From contig JADKJR010000001.1 of the NCBI GenBank assembly GCA_016720925.1, positions 744,001 to 808,000 on the forward strand: a DNA stretch of 64,000 nt, in the 5' to 3' direction. The notes beneath the pieces were generated by a model that saw only the letters and a program-made list of their open reading frames with translations, made no database searches and was not told the DNA's origin. The translations under genes were made by a program, and so were the position numbers. Shown here one piece after another: positions 50,226 through 59,825 of the stretch. The first letter of the stretch is position 1; each line of letters begins with the position of its first letter. This DNA is from Betaproteobacteria bacterium (GTDB taxonomy: Bacteria > Pseudomonadota > Gammaproteobacteria > Burkholderiales > Usitatibacteraceae).

Positions 50226-51179
50226 GTGACATGAATTCAGCGCGCGCGTCGAGGACGGTTTGGGCGGCATCCTCGATTTTTTGTTTTTGTGTGGCGGTGG
50301 GGGAGTCGGGCCAGGGGAAGTTGTTGTAGACGATGCCTGTTGAATACTGAATTCGACTTTCAAGTCTTCCAGAAACAACACGTGTCCACGCCATATGCAT
50401 TGCCGACATCAAGACGCCGAAGTGGTACTTCTCGGCATTCCGCAATGTGTAAAGTTTGTTGCTGGCGATTACGTTTCCTGAAATGAAGTCTATGGGAATG
50501 TATGTGCGCGCTTCAGATGAAACTTCCGGAAACGCCAGGTAATCGGCGTCGCTATGGCGGTCTTCCGCAAAGAGTATTGAGAATTTCGCCATCTCGCGCG
50601 TTGCTGATTTCTTGCTTTCACTGCGATACTTTTGTACAGCGGCAATCCGTTCTCGCACACTTGGAAGTTTTAGCTGCGCGGGCGTGGCATCCTTCAACCA
50701 CAAGCAGTACCTGTTCTGTCCATACAAGAATTCATCAGTCCCCCAAAAGGTACGAAACAGACCTTCAGAATCTGGTTCATGCGTAAGAAATTTCCGCTTT
50801 TCTTCGTCGTTGAAAAGATACTGTCCGTCGTCTACCGGCTTACTCCCATACTTCATAGCCGGAATTTGGCATATTGGTGTCGACCGTCTGGCTAGAACAA
50901 GATCGGGGAAATCGATAAGGTATGGGTTGATGTTTCCAGCAAGGACGGCATGTGGTTCGCCACGATACTCGTCATATTCAAAAATGACCTTCGTTGAAGA
51001 TTCCTGTAAGCCAAATCCAATAATGACGCAATGAACACCAGCGTTACCGGTCGCTTCATTGCTCCACGCGAACGTGCGATGCGCGAAATGAATCTTGATG
51101 CCTTGCGCGAGCAGCCATCCCCACAGCACGCCGACTTGTTCGCCTTGGGTGATGGAGTTGGTGGAGACGAAAGCGCAGC

Positions 51180-51245
51180 GGGTTTCGCTCGCACCCTCAC
51201 CCGGCCTGTCGGCCACCCTCTCCCGGCGGGAGAGGGGTTGAAGTG
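51180..51245. repeat. GC-rich palindromic repeat inserted in the RM gene, copy b
   Basis: CACCCTCACCCGGCC, ACCCTCTCCCGGCGGGAGAG and GGGTTGAAGTGAGGGG mark the element. It shifts the reading frame between YLK and TRCAFVST of the methyltransferase. Confidence 0.7.
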
Positions 51246-52963
51246 AGGGGCTTTCAGGTACTTCGTGGCGAGGACGTACCATGCGGACACGAAGTCGAGT
51301 ACACCCGCGCCTTTGATGCCGTGCATCACGTGTTCCATATCCGCCTTCTGTTCGGCAGACTGATACTGTTTGCCCACAAACGGCGGATTCCCCATCACAT
51401 AACTGCACCGCTCCGGCGGTAGCACGCTGGCCCAATCGATACGCAGCGCATTGCCGTTGACCACGTGCGGCGAGGTCTTGAGCGGGATGCGCGCGAAGTA
51501 CATGCCGAATTCTTCCGACACTCGCACGATCATCTGGTGATCTATCAGCCACAGCGCAACCTGCGCGATTTGTGCGGGGAATTCCTCGATCTCGATGCCG
51601 TAAAACTGATCGACGTCGAGCTTGATCTCCTGATGGATATCGAGGAAGCGCGAGCCGGTGGTCTCGTGCACCACGCGCAGCACGTCCAGTTCCAGCAACC
51701 GCAGTTCGCGATAGGTGATGACGAGAAAATTCCCGCAGCCGCAGGCGGGATCGAAAAAAGTCAGGCCGCGCAGGCGCTTGTGAAACTCAAGGAGTCTGTT
51801 CTTGTTGCTTTTCACCTTGGCGAATTCGGCCCACAGTTCATCGAGGAACAGCGGCTTAATGAGCTTGAGGATATTTTCTTCGGACGTGTAGTGCGCGCCC
51901 AGATTGCGCCGCGCTTTCTCGTCCATGATGCTCTGGAACAGCGCGCCGAAGATGGCGGGCGAGATCGCGCCCCAGTCGAGCGCGCAGCAATCGAGCAATG
52001 TCTCGCGCATCTTCGCGTCGAAGCTCGCCATCGGCAGCGTTTCCTCGAACAGCTTGCCGTTCACGTACGGGAAGGCGCGCAGTTGCTCGTCGAGCGTGTG
52101 GGCGCGCTTGTCGTCGGGCGTATTCAGCACCTGGAACAGCTGCGCGAGTTGCGAACCCAGATCGGTGCCGTCCTCGCGCGTGCGCTCATCCACCCACGCG
52201 CGGAACGCCTGCGCGGGCAGGAAGATGCCGGTGTCGTCGGCGAACAGACAAAACAACACGCGTACCAGCAACAGTTCCAGCGGATGGCCGGTGAATCCGC
52301 TGGCCTTGAGCTGGTCGTGCAGCTTGCCCATCTGCATCGCCGCTTTGATGTTGACGGGGTCCTGCGGCTTGATCTCGACCACCTGGTAGCCGGCGATGAA
52401 ACCAAAGCGCTTGATGTGCTTGTGCAGGTCGGCAAGCCTGAAATGGATTTCGCCGTTGTTGCCGTCACCCGCTTCCAGATCGAACAGGCGAAAGCGCGCG
52501 AAATCGGAAACCAGGATGTAGCGCGGCAGATCGCGCTCAGTGATGCCGTCGAAATAGTCGGCGGCTTGCGCGAAGGCGATCGAGGTCCTGATCGATACTC
52601 TTGTGCTCGATCAGCAGCACGCCTTTCCAGAAGGCATCGATGCGGCCATGTTTGAGCTTCTCACCGGCGCGCGAGAGTTTGACCTGCTTTTCGAAGATGG
52701 CGACACGGCGGCGATCGATGCCGAACACGGCGAAGAAATCATTCCAGAAACTTTGCGCCTCGGCGCGCTCGGAAGATTCGTCCTCCCACTTCTTGGAGAA
52801 GGCGACCGCGCGGGTTTTGATTTCGTTCGGAGGAGAGGCATTGATGGCAGACGTTGGTTTTCTGCATTATGCGCGATGGTGCGGGAGTTCAGCTATTCCG
52901 CGCTTGAGGCGATTTGCAGACATCGTCTTTCGAGTCAAGTTTTCTTGGAGTGAAATCTGGATC

Positions 52964-53035
52964 GTAGGGTGGGTAAAGCGCAGCGTGCCCACCAATGGAC
53001 ATCAGCGTGGGCACGCTGCGCTTTACCCACCCTAC
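52964..53035. repeat. Perfect 29-bp inverted repeat element
   Basis: GTAGGGTGGGTAAAGCGCAG and on to 52992 is exactly repeated in reverse complement at 53007-53035, with a 14-base spacer. This sequence is a familiar dispersed element in many proteobacteria. It lies upstream of the restriction-modification gene. Confidence 0.8.
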
Positions 53036-53173
53036 CTCGTGTCAACGTTGGTCATTCCGGCCTACGTGGGAAAGAAGTGAAGTTGAGGTGACGAAAAACT
53101 CCAAATGCGCGATGGCATGACGGCGCAATCACACCGTCGCAAAGCGCAACTTTCCATGCGGGCGCGCCAGCAC

Positions 53174-53949
53174 CTACTGCGGAAGCGGCACGCTCGTCGC
53201 ACGCGCCTTCACCGCCGCCACATCAGAGGCGCTGATCACGCCCGTCGCATTGAGGTCAAAGACAAAGTTGGAATTGTCGGCGCTGGCCGGCGCGGGCTTT
53301 CATCGCCGAAACATCCTTTGACGAGACGACACGATCGTTATTCACGTCGCCAACAAGGAAGCCCATCGAGGCCGCCGCCGTGCCGGAGCCATTGAGCCCG
53401 TTGATCGTGACCGTGAGGCGCTTGTTGTCGGCGACGTTGGTGAGCGTCACGACCACATCGCCGCCCACCACAGCGGCGGAGGCATTGCCCATTGAGATCG
53501 CGTTGTTGAGTGCCGTCGCGGCGGCATTGACCGACGTGACGGTATTGTCGAAATGAAACACGAGCGAATGCCCGCCGCCGATGGCGCGCGGCTCGACGGT
53601 CACAGGGCCGGTGATGACCTGGTTTTGATCGATGGTCAATTTGTAGGTCGTGGAACCGTGGATCTTTTGCGAAACCACCGACAGCAAATTCAGCACGGCG
53701 GGCGAGGCGCTGATCTCCGCGCGAAAACCGTTGCTCAATCGAAAGCTGAGGCTGGTGATGGTACCCGTCGCCACCGCATCGCCGACGGAAGAGGCGAGGC
53801 GGTAATTGGCCGAAGCCATGTCAGCGGTGCCGTTGTTGATGGTGTCGCGCGGGATGGCGTAGTTGGCGCTGGTCTGGCCGGCGGCCCACGTGAAAAGTAC
53901 CAGCCAATAAGCATGCGCCTGCCAAGGTAATTCTCGTCAGATTGTTCAT
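53174..53949 (-). pseudogene. Exported protein with dockerin-like calcium repeats, two frameshifts
   Basis: ATG at 53949 starts a signal peptide (NNLTRITLAGACLLAG); the frame slips at a run of four T near 53897, then continues ANYAIPRDTINNGTADMASA and NYRLASSVGDAVATGTITSL. The C terminus has VGDVNNDRVVSSKDVSAMKA and, after a second slip near 53293, NFVFDLNATGVISASDVAAV KARA. Both are dockerin-type DxNxDG-like calcium loops (D-V-N-N-D; D-L-N-A-T). Dockerins attach enzymes to scaffolds or cell surfaces, but standalone pairs like this also occur in exported beta proteins. It is upstream of and collinear with the S74 gene. Confidence 0.72.
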
Positions 53950-53973
53950 CGCAATCTCCTCTGCAGGAATTCG

Positions 53974-56131
53974 TTACCTGCCGCCAAGCATCGCTTTGAT
54001 GGTCTGCAACTCGCGCTCAAGCAATTCTACTCGCGCGCGCTGCTGCGTCAATTCCGCCGCCTGTTTCTGGATATCCACGGCTTGGGCGGCGATCGTGCGT
54101 TGCTGCTTCTGGAATTCGTTCAGCAGCATCGGCGGCAGGTGCTGGTACATCACCGTTTCAATCTGGCCATCGGCGGAATGCGCGACCAGGCCGGGATAGA
54201 CGTCGTTCACCTCCTCGGCGATCAGACCGTATTGCAACATGCGGCCGGCGGGATTCTGGTCGGCTTTGTAATGAAATGTCACCGGGCGCAGTTTCATGAG
54301 CGCGCTGCTGGCGGCGTCCATGTCGGTGATGTCGTCCTTGTAGCGGCGCGAAGAGGCGGTCGTGCCGAGTTGGCCGTTGCTGTCGATGGAGACGGCAATG
54401 CCCGAGCCCGCGATCGAGGTGCCGTAGATGCCGGATATGAACGTCCTGAACTGCTGCGCGGACGATCCAATGCGCGTGGTAAAAGTATCGCCCGCGACAC
54501 CATCATTGCCGATATGGATGTTGAAAAAGCCGGTCGTGAGGTTTACCCCCGCGTTGAGCCCGATGGCGATATTATTGACGCCGGTGGTCGTGTTGTAGAG
54601 GGCCCGATAACCCATCGCCGTATTGTTGTGGCTGGTGGTGCTATTGAAGAGCGTTTGATATCCGCTGGCGGTATTGGCACGACCGTTTGCGTGGTTGTAC
54701 ATTGCCTGATACCCGCTCACGGTGTTGAGGTCCACATCGGGTGACGCCGTTCCCGTTCCCGAGCCGGGCCCGGTCCGCTGAACTTGGCACCAACGGTGTT
54801 GCTCGCCGCGCCGATGAGCGTGAAGTCGGTCGTCCCGACAGTCAAAATGGTGTAATCGACCGTATTGGCAAAGGAGCCTGCGGCGACGACTTTCCCGCGT
54901 TGACCATCGCACTCACACCGCTGACGGTATTGAAGCTGCTGGTAATGCTGTTCTGCATCGCTCCCGCGCCGCTGACGGTGTTGCCGGTGCCGATGGTGTT
55001 GCTAAAGAGTGCGTTCCCGCCGTTGGCGGTGTTGACGCCGCCGGTGGTGTTGCTAAGAAGTGCGTTCGCACCATTGGCGGTGTTATAGGTGCCCGTCGTG
55101 TTGCTGAGAAGCGCCTGCACGCCGTTGCCGGTGTTGTTGCCGCCGGACATCGTGAAGTTGCCTGCCCCTTCGCCGATGAACGTGTTCGAGAACCCGTAGT
55201 AATGCATGAAGCGGGTGCCGGCCTTCATGATGGTCCCTGCGCTCGCGGTTGTGTTGCCCGGCAGAATGAGGTTGCCGCTAAGCGTGGGGGAACCGCTCCA
55301 TGCCGGCGCGCCCGCCGTGCCAGTGAGTATCTGCCCGGTGGTTCCGCCCGCCGGCGCGTTGTCATCTGCCGCGCAGGACCACGCGCTGCTGTTCCATTTC
55401 GCAATCTGGTTGGTGGCGCAGGCAGTGGTCGGCAGCAGTTGCGTCGCGGCGAGACTGATGGTGCCGCTGCCGGTAATCGGCCCGCCGGTCAACCGCTGCC
55501 GGTACCGACGGCGGTTACGCTGCCCACGCCCGCCGTCAGCCATTGCAGGTTGCTGCCGTCGGTGCCGAGCACCCTTGCCGGCCGCCGCGCCGGAAACCGG
55601 CGAAAGCTTCGCCTGCGTGACGGCGTTGCTGGCGATCTGTGCCGTGCTGATGGTGCCGGTCAAGTTGCCGGTGGGAAGCGTCGCGGTGGTGATGGTGCCG
55701 CTGATTTGCAAGCCTGGCAGGGTTGCCGCGCCATCAAGCGACGAGGCGCGAAACGCGTACGGACTGCTGGCGAGCGGCTGGCGCGGTGTCATTTCGGCAT
55801 CGGCATTGATCGATACCGTGAGCCAATACGGCACGTCGAACGGCAGCGTGAGCGGCGACGCCGGAACCGAGCCGAGCACGGCGTTGAATTTGCCGTTGAC
55901 GACGTTGACGGAAAGTTGTGTTTCGGTCCAGAGCGCGGCGCCGCCGGTCGCTGCGTTGTACAGGCGGAACGTCATCACCACCGGCGTGTTGACGGCGGTG
56001 CCGCCGGTGTCGGTCAGTACGCCCTGATAGTTGATTGCTTCGGGGCGCAGCAAAGACCTGCGGGTGAGAGCAGCGAATCCCGCGAATCCCACCAATCCCG
56101 CACGGAGAATTTGCTGAAGAAATTTGTTCAT
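53974..56131 (-). pseudogene. Surface repeat protein with S74 (endosialidase-type) chaperone domain, several frame slips
   Basis: ATG at 56131 begins a signal-like start, then INYQGVLTDTGGTAVNTPVV, a long series of Asn/Thr/Gly-rich repeats of about 16 residues (ALLSNTTGTYNTANGANALL) like trimeric adhesin heads, and a C-terminal Peptidase_S74 intramolecular chaperone (SRRYKDDITDMDAASSALMK; YGLIAEEVNDVYPGLVAHSA) with a coiled-coil tail. Such chaperones trimerise fibres and then cut themselves off. Frames slip near 55572 (+1 G) and 55490 (one T short) in a compensating pair, and again near 54890 and 54770. A phage-like YTILTVGTTDFTLIG segment lies between. The small, paired slips favour sequence error over decay. 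Confidence 0.82.
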
Positions 56132-56222
56132 ATTGTTGCTCCATTCACGTCTGGCAATACTTGAAACGGTGTTCGGAATCAGGTGAGGGCATCCGTGTAT
56201 CAAATTGGAAACCATTCAATTT

Positions 56223-56259
56223 CCGTCGTCCCAGCGGAAGACCAAGGCTGGGACGACCC
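56223..56259. repeat. Hairpin related to the 48821 element
   Basis: GTCGTCCCAGC and GCTGGGACGAC flank a short loop between two surface-protein genes, matching the arm ends of the element at 48821-48929. Confidence 0.6.
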
Positions 56260-56322
56260 GCCTGTCCACCTTCTAGAATACGGAACGGACGGGATTCCAG
56301 CTTTCTGGAACCAGCGTGGCGT

Positions 56323-58886
56323 TCAGAACCCCTGCCGCACAATCGCCTTTCGCTGCGTCACACCGCCGATGGTGTACGTCATGACCGCGTTGTTCTGGTC
56401 GCCGAAATCGAGCGTCATGGTGCCGGCTTTCGTGACCGAGAATTTCGCCGCGTCGTAACTTACGCCCAGCCAGGCGGAGCTTGACGTGGAGTAGATATCG
56501 CCGGTAAAGCTGGAGCCGCTCCACGTGCCGCCCGGCACCGCGTAGAACACCGTGCGGCCGCTCGCATCGTAGGTGTACCAGACCGGGAACAGCATGCGGC
56601 CTTGCTGCGCGATATTCATGCCCCAGCCGTTTTCCTCGGTGCCGGCCCACCACATGTCGTTCACCTGCAATCTTGTTGCGCCGTCGTCGGTCGCAAACGG
56701 TTGTCGCACGATCGACTTGCTGCCGCTCACGCCATTGATGGTGTAGCTCAAGGTGGCGGTGCCGCTGCCGGTGTAGGTGATGGTGGCGGTGCCGACCGAT
56801 GCGCCCGCATTGAAGCTGCTGGCGCGGTAGTTGTTGAAGGCGGATGAGGTCGGTTGATACAGCGCGCCGGTGTAGGCGTTGTTGGCCGCATTCCAGGTGC
56901 CACTCGGCAGTACGTACCAGACCGGCTTGCCGCTCGCATCGTACGCATAGAGCACCACGAACTGGAGCCGCCCGTGCTGGGTGATGGAAATGCCCCAACC
57001 GTTCTCCGCCAAGCCTGCCCACCACATGTCGGTGTAATCGCCCGCTGCGGCGACCAGCGGCGTGACCGGCACGACAACCTGCTCAAAGCCGTTGTCGGCG
57101 GTATGCAGATACGTGACGACATAGTTGTGCAGCCCTGCCGTGATGCCGGTGATCGTGCAGGTCGCCACACCGATATTGGTGGCGCCGGGCAGCGGCGCAA
57201 TGGTAACCGCGCCGCAGCCGGGCAGCGCCGTACCGTTCTCGTTGAACGCGACTTTGTTGGTGAGCGTGGCGCTGGCGACGGTGGCGCGCAGCACGACGCT
57301 GGCGCCGACGGCGGGTTGAAGTGGCGTGGTGCTCACATCAAGGCCAACACTGCCGGGGTTGATCAATTGCTGGAGCGCGGCAGCGGCGCCGGGATTGTTC
57401 GTGTCGCCGCCGTAAGTGGCGGAAAAGAACGAGGGGCTGTTGACGATGAGGGGAGCCGGCACCGGACATTTCGCGCGTGCCGATACCAGCGGGACCGCCG
57501 CGCACAGCGTCAACGGGCCGGCATTGGTCGCCATGTTAAAGGTGACAGTTCCGGTTGGCGTGTTGCCCGTTGCCGACGCCGTCAGCACGACGGATGAGCG
57601 GTAGATCGCCGGGTTGCTCGATGACGTCAGGATAAGCCCGCCGGCCGGGAACTGGGAATGGCAGCATGCGAAGCTGGCGGTGACGGTGCAGTTGGCGGTG
57701 ACCGCGTTGGTGGTGTAGGTATTGCCCGCCAGCGTGCCGCCGCAGGTGCCGCCGGCGGATGCGGTATAGCCCGGCGCCGGGGTGATGGTGAAGGCCGCGG
57801 TTGCGCCCGACGCAATGGTTTGCGCTGTTGCGGGATTGATGGCGCCACCTCGCGTGACGGGAAGGGTCGGACCAGGGCTTCGTCCGGTGAAGGTGGTGGC
57901 GCCGGCAATAAAGCCGGCGCGACCGCAATACCGAATGGACCCTGCGTGACGGGTACGGTGGCGATCACGGTTTCAGTACCGGTATCGATGACCGAAACGG
58001 TATTGCTGCCCACGTTGCCGACGTATGCGCGCGTACCAGAGGCATTGAATGTCACGCTGCGGGGTGAAGATCCGACCGCAATGGTGTTGGTCACGGTGTT
58101 GGTCGCGGTATCGACCACCGAGACCGTGTCGCTACTGCCGTTGGCCGTGTAGACGCGCGTGCCGGCCGGATTGACGGCGACACCGCTCGTGCCCGCCCCA
58201 ACCGCGACGCTGGTGATAATGGTGTTGGTCGAGGTATCGATCACGAATAGTTCGGCGGGGCCGAATTCGTTGGCCACGTAGGCGCGCGTACCGCTCGGGT
58301 TGAAGGCGACCCCGAATGAGCCAGGGCCGCCTGTGAGGCCTATTGCGCCAGTCACGCTATTGGTAGTGGTATCGATGATCGAGACCTGATTGATCCCGGG
58401 ATTGGTCACAAACAGCCGCGTGCCCCCCGGGTTAATGGCCAACCCGTAGGCCTGTGAAAGCGGCACCGTGCTGATGACGCCATTGGTGGAGGTGTCAATG
58501 ACCGAGACAGAGTTGGATATCAGGTTCGCCACATAGACGCGCGTGCCAGCGGGATTGACAGCCACGCCAGCCGGTCCAGATCCAACGCCGATGGTTGCGA
58601 CAACTGTATTGGTGGCGAGGTTGATGACGGATACAGTATTGGGGGTGGAATTGGCGACATAGGCGCGTGACCCGTTCGGGAGGATACCGATGCCGAAGGG
58701 CGCTCCACCAACGGGAATGGTGGTGACCACCGCATTCGTGGCGGTATCGAGAACGGAAACAATGCTGCCGTTTTGGCCCGTGATATAGGCAAACGGTTGC
58801 GATTGTGCGGACCCGACTGCGGCGAGCATCAATAGCGATGCGATGACTGCCCACAGGGACTTCATGATCGTGCGCGGAATTGCCAT
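56323..58886 (-). pseudogene. Exported YVTN beta-propeller protein with Ig-like and DMWW repeats, one frameshift
   Basis: ATG at 58886 after GGAGG gives a signal peptide, then about seven propeller blades (NTVSVINLATNTVVATIGVG, TRVYVANLISNSVSVIDTST and so on). Near 57870-57925 the frame shifts; the next frame continues through GGAINPATAQTIASGATAAF and an Ig-like domain (VVLTASATGNTPTGTVTFNM) to two copies of a WWAG-x3-ENGWG-x4-QHG repeat (DMWWAGLAENGWGISITQHG; DMWWAGTEENGWGMNIAQQG). Propellers and Ig-like domains suggest adhesion. The DMWW repeat is common in betaproteobacterial exported proteins and uncharacterized. Total about 850 residues when joined. Confidence 0.8.
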
Positions 58887-58976
58887 TTTTTCCTCCATCT
58901 ATAAAAGTTGCGTGCTATTGAGGTCAGGTGCGGTTGAGAGGCTGTGTGTGGGTGATTTATTCAAAAAAATATTCTT

Positions 58977-59048
58977 AAACACGAGTGCTGGCGCGGCATT
59001 TGGCGGCATTTCGGCCGGAACGCCTCGCCAGTGCTGGTGTTTGTGTTT
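58977..59048. repeat. Dispersed palindromic repeat, copy 7
   Basis: AAACACGAGTGCTGGCGCGG and CGCCAGTGCTGGTGTTT are the arms around TTTCGGCCGGAACG. It lies between the propeller gene and the BTAD regulator, upstream of both minus-strand genes' neighbours. Confidence 0.75.
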
Positions 59049-59179
59049 GGTTGGTTGACTTTTTCCTGTACATCCACATCCTGCCGCCCGCGTGATCGGC
59101 TTCGCACTTACAGATGGCTTACAGTTGTCAGCGCACCGCCAAAACGAAGGTAAGTATTTGATTTTCCTGTGACCCGCGA

Positions 59180-59767
59180 TCACGGTATCCCCAGTCTGTG
59201 CAGTGCTCGAACACGTTTGTCCTCGATGCGATTTCGTGTCAGCGCTGCCCACGGAAGCTCGCGTAACTCCGGCAAGAACGGGCCCTTGCATAATTCACGC
59301 ATGCGGTTTGCGGCGGCATCGCGATCAGTTCCGTTCAAGGGCGGTTGCAGCGGCATCAGCAAGGATTCGAAGAGAGCTTCCAGCTCCAGGCTATCGACAC
59401 GCGCGGCGTCGGCATTGATTCGCAGCTCATCACCATGCCGCCGCAAAATCGTGTTGCCGCCGCAGATGCGCTTCAGTCTTGCCAGCGTGGTATCGAGCGA
59501 TTGCCGCGCGCGCGCGGATTCGGCCAGCGGCCAGAATTCGGTGGATGCACGTTCAACGGCGAAGCCCGCGCCGCCCGCGGCAATCACCCGCAGCAGCAGC
59601 TCGATCGGTCGCGTGAGGCGCGAGGGGGCGGTCTCAATTTCGCGGCCGTCGACCCACAGACGAAAGCCGCCGAGGCATTCGATGATGACTGGCACGGACG
59701 CGATTGACGGCGCGCCCGTTTGCCGCGCCTCGCGGACTGGCGCGCGAGAATGGATGAAATCGACCAT
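59180..59767 (-). CDS. Small winged-helix/BTAD-like regulator
   Basis: The 195-residue protein has a winged helix of the SARP/OmpR type (IECLGGFRLWVDGREIETAP; TRPIELLLRVIAAGGAGFAV; ARQSLDTTLARLKRICGGNT) and a short following helical region. It matches the C-terminal DNA-binding half of the large gene upstream, in the same order of motifs, but has no ATPase part. ATG at 59767, 58 bases after the large gene ends, suggests one transcript. It may be a partial duplication that now works as a stand-alone DNA binder or partner. Confidence 0.75.
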   Translation of the reverse strand: MVDFIHSRAPVREARQTGAPSIASVPVIIECLGGFRLWVDGREIETAPSRLTRPIELLLRVIAAGGAGFAVERASTEFWPLAESARARQSLDTTLARLKRICGGNTILRRHGDELRINADAARVDSLELEALFESLLMPLQPPLNGTDRDAAANRMRELCKGPFLPELRELPWAALTRNRIEDKRVRALHRLGIP

Positions 59768-59825
59768 GCCCCAATGCTGGGCCGGGCGACGCGCGCCGGG
59801 TACTTACAACTGACTTACAACAAGG

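Larger units (their letters stand above)
49933..52845 (-). pseudogene. Type IIG (MmeI-like) restriction-modification protein, interrupted
   Basis: Joined frames give an N-terminal nuclease-like part (WEDESSERAEAQSFWNDFFA; GRIDAFWKGVLLIEHKS with D...ExK), a helical spacer, an N6-adenine methyltransferase (motif I FFDPACGCGNFLV, motif IV NPPFVGK) and a C-terminal target-recognition region (TRCAFVSTNSITQGEQVGVL onward). This plan is that of MmeI-type single-chain enzymes that cut and methylate. Three lesions are seen: a small frameshift near 52580, a palindromic repeat inserted near 51180-51245 that shifts frame just before TRCAFVST, and a second repeat copy inserted in frame near 50160-50225. 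The start is uncertain (no good ATG near 52845). Confidence 0.78.
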
